Shown here piece by piece: positions 11,934-23,385 of a DNA stretch of 64,000 nucleotides. The DNA is from Coffea arabica (lineage: Eukaryota; Streptophyta; Magnoliopsida; Gentianales; Rubiaceae), in the NCBI RefSeq assembly GCF_036785885.1, contig NC_092312.1:10372001-10436000 (forward strand), given 5' to 3'. Made by a program: the position numbers and the translations under genes. The stretch's first letter is position 1, and the number at the start of each line of letters is the position of its first letter. A model generated the notes under the pieces. It made no database searches, was not told the DNA's origin, and saw only the letters and a list, made by a program, of their open reading frames with translations.

Positions 11934-12325
11934 TTACCTACCATCTAACAAAGTGATACTCGTATCATTTGTAACGGGGTGTTCTTTGTCCCACAAATTT
12001 TCAATCTCTTTTCCACTTCTTTCTGTGCAGAAACCAGGCTGCTTAGGTTTGTATTCTCAGTATTTGGCGTCAAGACCACAGTGGACAAGGTTGGCCTGTC
12101 TTCAGGGTGCAGCTGCACGCACAAGAGGCCTACTTGTATTCTACATCTGATGCCGGAAAGAATTCTTCCATTAGATCATCTATCAGTTGATAGGCAGTCC
12201 TTTCATTCCGGAGTTTCCACGCCTGATAGTTTATTCCGATCGTGTAATTGAGTACCAATACGCACCATTTTATTCGTAAAATGTCCCCGTATGTTAAGAT
12301 TGTGGTCAGGATGGCAAAAATCTGT
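11934..12325 (-). pseudogene. Relic of a G-type lectin receptor kinase (last exon plus end of exon 6)
   Basis: Read on the minus strand, 12222-11934 matches the terminal exon of the neighbouring kinases: an acceptor, then AWKL, LIDDLMEE, a short internal deletion that removes the RCIQ codons and creates a stop, then GLLCVQLHPEDRPT, further frame loss, and the family C-terminus ending in LLDGR. About 55 bp further upstream, around 12325-12277, is a decayed copy of the exon 6 end (cf. [13 protein letters not shown] in gene C). Earlier exons are missing. It sits just downstream of intact gene B, so a complete copy probably once existed here and was truncated. Confidence 0.8.
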
Positions 12326-12596
12326 ATACAAATCAGGAACTTTGCACTGCATTTTGCAACTAATCAAGCCATGAAATCTGTATACAAATCAATTAGATAT
12401 TGATTTATCTGGTTCTCCTGAGGTAGTAGTGAGAAACTGAGAATCACATCATGGCTGTGATTAGTCATTACTTGTTAATTTGGAAGCTCGAACATTTCAG
12501 AATTGAATTGCTATACAGAGCTGCTATACAACTTTACTAGATCCTTATTGACAGGATCAAAATTTGTTGAACCAATTTCAGTGCCAAAAATTTTCT

Positions 12597-15500
12597 CTAC
12601 CTGCCCTCCGACAGAGTTATAGTGATGTCATTTGTAACAGGGTGTTGTTGTTGTTGTTTGTCCATTGAATCTTCTGTTTCATTTGCAGTCCTCTCCGAAT
12701 AGAAACCTGGCCGCTTAGGCTGGGGAAGTAGAGCAGTCTCACTATTTAACATGGACAGTGCAATGGACATGGTTGGCCTGTCCTCAGGGTACCGCTGCCC
12801 GCACAGGAGGCCAACTTGTATGCATCTCTCCACCTCTGATACCGAGAAAGATTCTTCCATTACCTCATCTATCAGTTGACAGGCATTCCCTTCACTCCAG
12901 AGTTTCCATGCCTGAGATTGTAGACAAAATTTGATGGAGGAAACTTCATGTGTAAAGCATTTTAAGGATGAAACACCGAATCCTGTTTACTTACGTGACC
13001 AAGTAAGTTATGGTTGTGCTCTGGATGGTGAAAGTCTCTGTTCTTTCTGCCGCTCACAATTTCAAGGACTAGCACTCCAAAGCTAAACACATCGGATTTT
13101 GTTGAATATAGCCCTTGTGTGACGTACTCAGGAGACATGTAGCCACTGCAGATCATCGTATGTCAGTTTCTATGAAAGAAAAACAGTTACCTGCTGGGGA
13201 GAAAAAATATGAAATCTGGAAATAGTAAACTTTTAAGTTCCTTACTAAGTGCCAATAACCCTTGTTGTTTTTTCCGGACTCTGATCGCCTCCGAAAGCTC
13301 TAGCAATGCCGAAATCTGAAATTTTAGGATTCATCTCTCTGTCTAGGAGGATATTGCTAGCTTTTAAATCCCTGTGGATTATTCTCAATCTTGAATCTCG
13401 ATGCAGGTAAATGAGCCCTCTAGCAATCCCAGTTATAATGTCAAAACGGCATGTCCATGTTAGCAACTTTCTTCTCGTGCTATCTGCAAGAGCTTCTAAT
13501 CAAGTAAGAAAACCAAATTTCTCATGACAAGATAGAAATCAATTGAACAAGATTTTTGTTGAGTGGCACCGTATATGTAGATGTCCAGGCTTTTACTGGG
13601 CATATACTCATAAATTAGCATCCTCTCTTCTCCTTGAATGCAGCATCCCAAAAGTTTAACCAGGTTGCGATGTTGAAGTTTGGAGATCACGATGACTTCA
13701 TTTTTAAATTCAGCAAGTCCTTGATTGGAATCTATCGAAAGCCTCTTTACTGCAATCTCTTGTCCTGTTGGCAGCTGACCCTGGAAATGCACAAATTTGC
13801 AGAATACCAATATAACAGAAGAAATTTGAAGTACATAGTCTAATTTGAAAGATTGCACATCATAAATGGATTACTACTACTTGAAAATACCTTATAAACT
13901 GGTCCGAAACCACCTACTCCAATCTTGTTTGAGTTAGAAAAGTTGTTGGTTGCCTTTGCAATGGTCATCATCTCAAAAGTCGGTAATGATAGGTCTTCCA
14001 TTACTTCAGAATGAAGCTGTGGTTTTAGCCCTGCACTCAGAACATGTCTAACATTATAACCAAACTTGAACTCAAATTTATTTCCAAAGACGAAAATAAA
14101 GTCTCAAAGATGATCTGTCCGCCTGGTCGCTTGAAGGTCTTAAAACTTTAGTTATGAAGTCCCTAATTGACCTGGTAGAGAAGTGTAGGAATAAGAAAAA
14201 GCTATACAAACTCCCTCCATAAGAGTAATCCAGGAGCGGTACACGATCGAACTCCAAACAAACCAGATTCAAAACGAATCTTATCGCATAGTCAAGGAAC
14301 ATGGCAGAGCCAACAAATACAAAGTGTTTAATTTTGTAAATATTGATAGAAGTTTGTTATAAACATTGATAAAAGTTTGATAATAACAATCCTGCTCGAT
14401 TATAGGCTACAACAAAATTTGCAAAAGGCTCTGACTATGGTCCGCATAGGGATCCGCTGCTGGCAGCCACTGTCAGTTACGGATCCACCTGCAGACCTTC
14501 AGTGTCAAGCTGGCCTAGATTCTTTCTTTCTCCATATCTTGCTAGCACAGTTATGATCACAACAAAAATAATAATTCTAACAAAAATAAATGTAAATACT
14601 AACAAAAATTATAGAAACTACCTTAATTAAAATCCTAAATGAATTCTCGAGTATAGATGAGACATTCCTGAATTATCTCACTAGAACAAGATTCAAGATG
14701 CCTAGACTTAAATGAGACAGATGTAAAAAATATAGCTTTCCTTGATAAAAGGATGCATTTTGTCTTCTGTTATGTCCTCATCCCATCTTTTCTAACGTAA
14801 ACCATTTACCGCACCATCATTTCTCCGCGAGCATATTTCTATGATTGTCTCCCTCAAATTACTTAGCACCCCAAATGTCTGGCATCAGCGGGATGAGCAG
14901 AGTTATAATACGAATCTATTTCTACATTATTAGACCAGTTGGAGAAGTAGCAGGCAATAGGAGGGCCTTACTGTTTTCTCGGCGTATTCAAGATAAGAGC
15001 TCTTGATCAGAAGATGCATGTTTTACTTAAGGCAGTTGTCATCAGCAAATAATAAGTTGAGAACAAAAGAAAAAAGCATCGACTGTTTCTCCATTTTTCG
15101 GATGAAATAGTTAATTGCTCATTACTTTGCATGAGTTCTGTGTCTTCTGCAGTAACAGTAAAACAATGCGGCAAGTGTTTTCATCAATGTTAAGCAAGTA
15201 TTTGCTAACAAGCGATATTTTGTTAGAACACAATCTTGAAATGAAAATCGATCTCGAGTTTCTGAATTTACCTCGTCTCCGTGATCTCTTGAACAGGATG
15301 AACCAAAAAGTCAAAACTAGCAAGGCCAGAACAACTGAACAAGGCACCACGACTAGAATGATCTTTTTCCTTTCGTTAGAGCCTGTTGTGAGCTTTATAA
15401 AGTCAATAACTGTCGAAAAATAGAGGTGCAAGAAAAAAACAGATTATTAAGAAATAATGGAGTAATAAAGAATTTCAAGATACCTAGTTCCGCAGCTTCT

Positions 15501-16789
15501 ACACGAATATAAATATTTTGATTGCTTGGGGTAGCTAATCGCCTTATATCAATCAAATCCCCATACCAGAAGAAGCAACCACTTCCCCTCCCTGAAACGT
15601 TTGAATTGGCATATGCAGTACAAGTGCAATTCTTCAAACACTCCTCTTCACATTCCTTGAGAGTTGCACTGCTGTCCGTCCAATCCAGCGAATGATCGGG
15701 AACCTTTACGCCCTTTACCTCCACAAAACCTTCTCCCTTCGAACAATTTAGAGGTTGTTTCCTAAGGCATCCATTGGACCGTATGCCAATTCCCCAATCC
15801 TGAGGTGACTTGGGCACGTAGCCAGTCAAGCAGCTGCAGCGAAAAGGATCATTTATGGTGCAAATACTGTTGGTACCACAATAGCCATAATTATCACAAG
15901 AGTCAATAGGAATACTATAGATGACTATCCATTCTAGGCTGCTGCTGCTGTTCCATAAATAGAAATAGATTTCCCCAGAGTAGCTGACCACAATCCTTAC
16001 GAGAAGTGGACTACTGTCAGGAACCTCATAGTAAACCTCATTTGTGTTGACAAAGATTGTTGGGTTGAAGACTGCAGGTATTGGCGGTGGTATGGAAATA
16101 ACTCCACTAAAGCCAACACCATTGAAAGGTCCAGTTCGAAACTGTAGAGAATTACCTTTCCAGAGTTGAACCTCCAGGGGACGTCCAGTACCGCTGATGC
16201 CATATGTAAATTGCCCTGAGGATGGATCATCCATACTCTTCCAGGATGTCAATTTTCGATTTAGGCCAGTCCTGGAATCTCTCCCTAATTTCATCCCTGG
16301 AAGCCAAGTATCAGTGAAATTATCAAAGCTTTGCCAGATGTACCCTTCATCATTTTCTTTGTCATCATGTCTCAGAACAAGATTCCCAGAGTCCAAGAGC
16401 TGCAAAACAGTCCCACTTGAGGATATCTCCTGAATATCAGTAGACCAAACTGTTTTTCCTGTACCGTCTCGAAGGATCAAGTTTCCATCTTTAACAATGC
16501 TGACAGCCCCTAACGAGTCATTGAGAGAGCTATTTCTGTTTGCCACCCACACAATGGTCTGTGGGGTCATTCCATGGCACCATATTCCTAGGTATCTCTT
16601 TCTTGAATTTGGAGGACTGAAGAAGCCAAACTCAAATCTATTTGTAGCAGATACCAATGTCAGGCCATCAGTTATAGTCTCAGATGCAGCTAAGATATCA
16701 GTTGCCCTGACAACAGAAAGTATGAATCCTACTGTGCAGTAGAAAACCGGAAATATGATAATGATCTTCATATGAAGATCAGAATACAT
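12597..16789 (-). CDS. Gene B: G-type lectin S-receptor-like serine/threonine kinase, complete
   Basis: Seven exons: 16789-15484, 15382-15272, 14030-13891, 13780-13570, 13483-13246, 13145-12995 and 12911-12597. They total 2472 nt (823 aa) with frame kept at every join. The start at 16789 precedes a better signal peptide start at Met7 ([18 protein letters not shown]). Exon 1 holds B-lectin ([14 protein letters not shown]), S-locus glycoprotein ([12 protein letters not shown]), EGF-like ([13 protein letters not shown]) and PAN ([14 protein letters not shown]) domains. The membrane span is about 441-463, followed by RSRRR. The kinase has [16 protein letters not shown] (Lys about 531), [14 protein letters not shown] (Asp about 628), [10 protein letters not shown] and SPEY, so it is an RD kinase with all catalytic landmarks. 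The tail ends TITLSEGR. Intron 2 is long (1.24 kb, 14031-15271), unlike the same intron in E and F. Confidence 0.92.
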
Positions 16790-17159
16790 GAATGGCCGTT
16801 GAATACGCGAGCTGATCGAGTGGGAAGTAAGTCTAAAACCAATTTAGTCAACATTACTTAAGTATTTTTTAGTACTAGAATGTTGAGTAGAGCAGTTGTT
16901 TTACTTTGAAGGTTGAAGTCCAGATACGCCATCAAACTGTGAATACCAGGCAAAGGTGTTGGGCACGTTGATCATGTAGGTCAACACAAGTCATTAATGA
17001 GAAAAGTCTAAGTTTGTTAGTCCAACCTTCCTAGTGGTGACTGGTGAGCTCTGACAAACAAGCATGTGGAAAAAAACCGAAAGCTTCTCTCTGGAGGCTC
17101 ACTGTCAATGGTGAAATTTGCAAATGTCTTCTAAAGCAGCAATCACACTGGATTTTTCC
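16790..17159. other. Upstream region of gene B
   Basis: Contains the presumed promoter and 5' leader of gene B on the minus strand. W-box-type GTCAA cores occur near 16850 and 16980. No gene is seen. Confidence 0.4.
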
Positions 17160-17866
17160 TAGGGGTGGCAATTTTCGACACGACCTGAAAACACGACACG
17201 AACCTAACACGAAATTAATAGGTTTGGGTTGAGGTTTTGGGAATTCGGGTCAGAATCGGGTTGGACCCGATGAACCCGAAAAGAAAACAGGTCGATTTCG
17301 GGTCAACCCGTGGTGACCTGATATGATCCAATATGACCCGTTTACGAATTAAAAATAATTTAATAAATATAAAAATAATTTTATCTAACTAACCTAAGTT
17401 ATTCTTTTTTTCAAAGGCATTAATTACTTAATCATAAATGAATTTATTTAATTTGTGTGAAGTTGAAATTATTATATTTGGACAAATAATATATTATATT
17501 ATTTTTTACTTTTATACTGTTTTAATTTATTTTATATTTTGTTTGGGATAAAACACTTTTACGGTGTTTAATTTATTTTAGATTTGGTTTGGAATTACTT
17601 ATTTAAATTTTTATTACTTGATTATGTAATTAGTTTTGTGAGAAATTGATTTTATTAGAAATTACAGTAATAAATTAATAAATTAAAATTAAGTTTCGGG
17701 TCATTTCGAGTCGACCCGCCAACCCGTCAATCTGAAATTTTCGGGTTCGAGTCAGCATACCTGACCCGTCACGGGTTGACGGGTCGGGTTCAGGTCAACA
17801 GATTTTCTGGCGGGTTAATCCGAACCCGACCCGCCAACCTGATTTGGACCCGAATTGCCACCCCTA
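17160..17866. mobile_element. Non-autonomous hAT element with 8-bp target duplication
   Basis: A 707-bp element bounded by a perfect 14-bp inverted repeat TAGGGGTGGCAATT (left) and AATTGCCACCCCTA (right). It is flanked by a perfect 8-bp direct repeat ATTTTTCC at 17152-17159 and 17867-17874. Subterminal regions are packed with GGGTC/GACCC and CGGGTT/AACCCG motifs in opposite orientations, and the core is AT-rich. No transposase is present. An 8-bp duplication with short inverted repeats is the hallmark of hAT elements. Confidence 0.85.
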
Positions 17867-17929
17867 ATTTTTCCCATGAATCCAGCCAGGTGAATAAACA
17901 ATTACTTGTGGTTCGGCCCAAGTTGATCT

Positions 17930-18500
17930 CCTTTAAGCTGCTTCGAGCTTAATGTACGAGGACCATAATAATTATGTGTACTAAACTGTATGCTAACTTT
18001 GCATAAGAAATTCATGGTCCAAAACTACATGGGTATTAATAATCCAATGGGCCTAAGTTAAGTTCCGAGCTCGTTTAAGCTGCTTCGAGGCCTGCAAGAA
18101 TTATGTATAGTACCGTTGCGTTCTCTATGTTGGAGTTCTCATGATCCCTTCTTCCCGTCTAGAACCATAACGCCACTTAACTTCTAACTCGGTATTAATG
18201 GTCCAATGGGCCTGAGTTGACCTCTGACCTCGTCTAGAACCATAACATTACTTAGCTTCTAGTTGGGCATTAATAACCCAACGGACAAAAGTTTAGTTGG
18301 GTATTAATAGTGCAATGGCCCTAAGTTGAGCTCTGAGCTAAAGATATCAGGACCACGCCTGCAATAATTACAGAGTAACATATTGTATAAGAAACCAATG
18401 CTTAATGTGGGAGGACCGTGCCTGCAATAATTATGTATAGTAATTGTCGGGGACTTGGTTCATGGTCCACATTCACTCATTGCCATCTAGAACCATAATG
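17930..18500. repeat. Degenerate short-phrase repeats
   Basis: Phrases such as GGTATTAAT..CCAATGGGCC, AAGTTGAGCTCTGAGCT, CTAGAACCATAA and CCTGCAATAATTA recur several times with changes. No gene is seen. It may be the remains of a repetitive element such as a degraded LTR. Confidence 0.4.
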
Positions 18501-18787
18501 TCACATAGCCGGTCGTTGGGTCATTCAAGGATCCAATGCGCAACGGATCTTCTGTCCATATCATGTGCCACTCTCTATCCCACTTTTTATTATATTGCTA
18601 TTTTTTCTACATAAATATCAATCTTACATCAATCTATTACGGATCCAACGGGTCTAAGATTACACATCAATCTATTACTGTTCTCCCCGCCAATATAGGA
18701 CTCTTAATTGGAGATCTTACATATAACCGCCGCATGACATTGCGCACTTGTTAAGGAGACATTTCATAAGATTTTTTTTTTTTTTTT

Positions 18788-18990
18788 TTGTGATTTAGGG
18801 TGCATCTGATAAAATTAAAATTTGAAATCTAAATTTATTAAATTATTGAATTATTAAGTATTAAATTCAATATATTTGAGTGCATATCACATTCAGTGAT
18901 AAGTGAATAACTTATCACTTAATTTTGGAAATAAGTTTTGCTCAGAAAATTGAGTACCATTTAATTCAAATTTGTGGTAAATTACATCAT
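18788..18990. mobile_element. MITE copy, related to 31706-31986
   Basis: This AT-rich segment aligns along most of its length with 31706-31986, sharing the block CATATCACATTCAGTGAT and AACTTATCACTTAATTTT. Its right end appears truncated relative to the other copy. It lies in the spacer between genes B and C. Confidence 0.6.
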
Positions 18991-19550
18991 TATTTGTTAG
19001 TCTGTAGATCTGACTTCTTACGAGAATATAGACTCTGGACCAAGATTCATGCACTTGTATGAAGAAACTCGACAAGATGGGAATGGAATCTACTACGATA
19101 CTTTCCCTGAATTATCCATCAATTAACTCCATAACCAAGCCGAGTTATCCACAAAATCCCATTTCAGTGCATTTGACTCGTGAAACTGGATGTTTGCATG
19201 ATTCTTACGGACATTGTAATTGGACTAAATGGACAACCCAAAGTATCCCCCGTTCCATACACGAGGGTGGCTAAACAACAGAACAGAAAAATTTTGTGGA
19301 TGATATTTGTTCTACCTTTTGCAAGTGAAAGAAAATGGCATCTTCAACTTTTCGAATGGCGAGTAGAGTTTCACTGGAATGATTAATCGTCCGGGCCGTC
19401 CTGTACTTTCATTACCGTCTTCGTGTTACCATTTGTCATTCTGACTAAATTACATTCCAATAATTTCACTTTGACGTTCATTACATGAAACACAATACAG
19501 AGGAAAGTGTCAAAAAGATTTCCACATCTCCAGTGACAAAAGTACTGTTT

Positions 19551-22500
19551 TTATCGACCCTCAACTACAGTGATAGTTACATCATTTGTGGTAGGGCATT
19601 CTTCACCTAGCAAATCTAGTCTCTCATCTCCACACCTTTCCATATAGAAACCAGGCGTCTTAGGTTGGGGAAGGATGGTGCTCTCACCATCCAACATCAA
19701 TAGTACATCGGACATGGTAGGTCTATCTTCAGGGCGTCGCTGAACACACAAGAGGCCAACTTGAATGCATTTTTCTACCTCAGACATGGGAAATGATTCT
19801 TCCATTAGCTCATCTATTAGTTGAGAGGCATTCCCATCATGCCAGAGTTTCCATGCCTGGAATTATTTGATAATAGTTAATCATAAAATTTTTTGCACAA
19901 TTTTCTGCAGATGAGAACTGCAATGGATGAACTTACATGTCCGAGTAGGTTAAGGTTGTGGTCTGGATGGCAAAAACCTCTGTTCTTTCTGCCACTGATA
20001 ATTTCCAGGATCAATACTCCAAGGCTGAAGACATCTGATTTCATTGAGTATAGTCCATTTACAACGTATTCGGGAGACATGTAACCACTGCACGCCGACA
20101 TTGAAGTTGTGAAATCAAGCAATGCTACTTCCTGAAATAAGAAATGACAATAAAAGCAGGGAGCGAAGTAACTTTCTTACTAAGTGCCAACAACCCTTCC
20201 TGTTCTTTCGCAACTCTGATCTCCTCCAAAAGTTCTAGCAATGCCAAAATCTGAAATTTTAGGATTCATCTCTCTGTCGAGAAGAATATTGCTAGCTTTC
20301 AGATCCCTATGAACTATTCTCAATCTTGAATCTCGATGAAGATAGAGAAGCCCTCGAGCAATTCCAATAATAATGTCAAGGAGCCTCGTCCACGTTAGTG
20401 AATGCCTTCTTGTACTATCTGTTAAGAGCATCTAATTAAACATATGTGTGTGTTTTTCTGACCTATAGCAGTCACTCCAGTCATTCTTATTACTTTTTCC
20501 CTAGGATTTGCTCTTTTACTGTTGTCTTGCAAATTGTTAAAAAAAAAAGGGGGAGGGTTAAGATTGCGAACCATAAATATAGTAATCCAAGCTTTTGTTA
20601 TGCATGTATTCATAAATCAGCATCCTCTCTTCTCCTTGAATGCAGCATCCCAAAAGTTTAACCAGATTCCGATGTTGAAGCTTAGAAATCAATTTAACTT
20701 CATTTTTGAACTCAATCAGTCCTTGATTGGAATCTACAGAGAGCCTCTTCACTGCAATTTCTTGACCAGTTGGAATCTGACCCTATAAAATGTCAAGTGA
20801 GTCCAGATAGTATGCCAGGAACTTGAAGTTTCTACACAAAATGAATGCTTATAGTCCTGCACTTCATGATACCTTAAAAACAGGGCCAAAACCACCCTCT
20901 CCGAGCTTGTTAGACTCTGAAAAGTTATTAGTTGCTTTTGCAACACTCATTATCTCAAAAGTTGGCAATTCCAGGTCTTCCATGTCTTTAGACCAGCGCT
21001 GCAGTTTTACCTTTCCAGCTGCAATTGGTGCAACATTAGAAAAGAAACTAGCAACTGAAATAGTTAACCGATAGATGTATTCTTTACTATAAAGTTTGCA
21101 TCCTTTGGCCTGGTCTTTGTGGAAGTCTCTATCTTTCAGATCCCATGCCTTAATACAGGATCTCATAAATTTAATCGAATTGAGAAAAATACTAAAAATG
21201 AAATATTAATACAGAAAATGTACAATAAGATGTCATAATAATGTTGCTTTACTTGTTTAATCTCAGTCAGTGTGGTAAACAATGTACTTGATAATCCAGA
21301 ATCGATACTTTATGTTTTAGCATGTGTGCATGTCAGATGACGAAAAATACCATTACAATAAAAATCCCATATACTTTCTCTTTCTCTTCCCCCCCCCCCC
21401 CCCCCCCGCGCCTTCCCTAACCCCAAAAAAACACACATGACACAACCCTTGGAAGAACAAGGTCTGATTGATGTGCTTCTGACAATCGTATCGTATCTAT
21501 CTGTATTCCGGTTAAGTCATATGTGCAGTCAGAGAAGGAAGCAGTAGTGGGATGGCTACGTCCTTGCTTTGATGTTATTTAGTAAGAAAACCTTTGATCA
21601 GAAAAGAAACACACTCAGAAATTCAACGAGAAGATGACTGCAGAAACGCCAAATAGAAAATGAAAGGTAATACATGACTTCAGTTTTAATATGTGGTACA
21701 TGTTCTCAGATCTCTACATGGCAACAGCTAAAATTGCTGGTTATGGTCACTATTGATGAGGAAGCAATGAGTTTTGCAGCTAACAAGATTTCTGTCAGTG
21801 CAATAAAAAGTGAGTTTACCTTGTATATGTGCTCTCTTAAGTAGGATGATACAGCAAACTGAAAACATCACTGTCAAAGATAATGAGGAAGTTAACACAA
21901 CCAAGATGACCTTGTTTCTTTTCTTTGGGCCTGTTATCAAATCCATGTACTCAATTAAAGTTCAGAAACAAATATTCAAAAGGCAAAGACTGGTTGACTG
22001 CAACTGATAAAGTAGTTTAAGCAATTAAAGTACCTAGATCAGAAGCTGCAACACGAATATAGAGGTTTTGAGCACTTGGTCTTACTAGTTGCCTTACGTC
22101 AATCAAATCCCCATGCCATATTAGGCAGCCACTTCCCTGCCCCGAAACATTTGAATTAGCATATGCCGTGCAAGAACAATTCTTCAAGCACTCTGCTTGA
22201 CATTCCTTCAGGGACATACCCGGTGTTAATCCAAATCAACCAATGATCTGGAACTTTAACGCCTTTTAGTTCCAAGAAACCTTCTCCTTTTGAACAATTT
22301 AGTGGATGTTTCCTAACACATCCACCAGTCCAATCATGGATTTCCCAACCCTGTTGTGATTTAGGTATGAATCCAGTCAAGCAACTGCAAATAGTTGGGT
22401 CACTTATCGTGCAAATACTGTTGGCACCACAATGGCCATAATTATCACAAGGGTCATTGGGAAGATTACCTACAAGTAGCCATTTTAGACTGGTAGCATT

Positions 22501-23385
22501 CCAGACATAACGCTGCATTATGCCGGAGTAGTTTAAAACAGACCTTGTTGTAACAAGCTTGGTCTCGGGAACGTACTCGTAGTATGTCTCTTCTGCATTC
22601 ACCACAAGCTTCAGGTCGAAGACATTGTTTGGTTCAAAATTGAGTCCGCTGAAACCAACTCCATTCCATGGTCCGCTTCTATACTGTAGAGAATCTTCTT
22701 CCCAAAGTACAAATTCCAAGGGCGGTCCACGGGGATTAACACTACAACTGTATTGCCCTGGGGCAGGGTCATCTGCACTTGTCCATGATGTCATACGTCG
22801 AAACAGGCCACTGCTGGGATCCTTCCCTAGCTCCATTCCTGTTAACCATGTATTTGAAAAATGATCAAAGCTTTGCCAAATATAGTCTCCTGCATTTCCA
22901 CCGTTGTCATTTCTCAGGACAAGATTTCCAGAATCCAATAGCTGCAAAAAGGTCCCATTTGAGGATATGTTCTCCGCACCTGTAGACCAAACAATCCTCT
23001 CTGTCTGGTCTTGGAGGATGAAATTTCCATCTTTTGCAATGCTTACAACTCCTGATGAGTCATTAAGCGGATTATTCCCATTTGCAACCCAAACAATGGT
23101 TTGTGGACTCATCTGAAAGTACCATATTCCCAAGTATCTATTTCTGGAGCTTCCGGGACTAAAGAAGCCAAACTCAAATACATTTCTCGCAGATACCAAA
23201 GTCATGCCATCGGTGATTGCCCCTGGTGGAGTCAGCATGTCAATTGCCTGGGAGATTTCAATCAGGCAAATTATCAGGAATATACTGTAACAAAAACCCA
23301 CAAAAGCAGCAGCACGACTGCCCCTGGAAATGGTTGATCGAGACATATCACATTCATATCTGTCGATATGAATCTGTCGGGCCAT
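19551..23385 (-). CDS. Gene C: G-type lectin S-receptor-like kinase with a one-base frameshift in exon 1
   Basis: Exons: 23385-22034, 21930-21820, 21018-20873, 20782-20572, 20418-20181, 20087-19937 and 19856-19551. Exon 1 is 1352 nt, one more than any frame-keeping length. The extra base sits in a G run (CCC on the plus strand, 22219-22221), between the S-locus region (...LIWINTG) and the PAN domain ([17 protein letters not shown]). As written, translation stops at 22156 after 409 aa and would give a secreted lectin fragment without PAN, membrane span or kinase. Everything downstream is open and typical: membrane span in exon 2, [43 protein letters not shown] and tail VTITVVEGR. It is most like gene B. 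It may be a very young pseudogene, a truncated functional allele or a sequencing error. Confidence 0.85.
21389..21407. repeat. Poly-C run of about 19 bp
   Basis: Homopolymer in intron 2 of gene C. On the transcribed (minus) strand it is a G run. Such a tract is prone to length error. Confidence 0.85.

Noticed and set aside
11821-12251. Plus-strand frames over the kinase relic
   Set aside because: They are antisense to the decayed minus-strand kinase exon, which explains the sequence better.
17160-17866. GGGTC/GACCC-rich arms first considered as a CRISPR-like or satellite array
   Set aside because: Repeats are irregular and lie in inverted arms of one element with an 8-bp duplication; a hAT MITE explains them.
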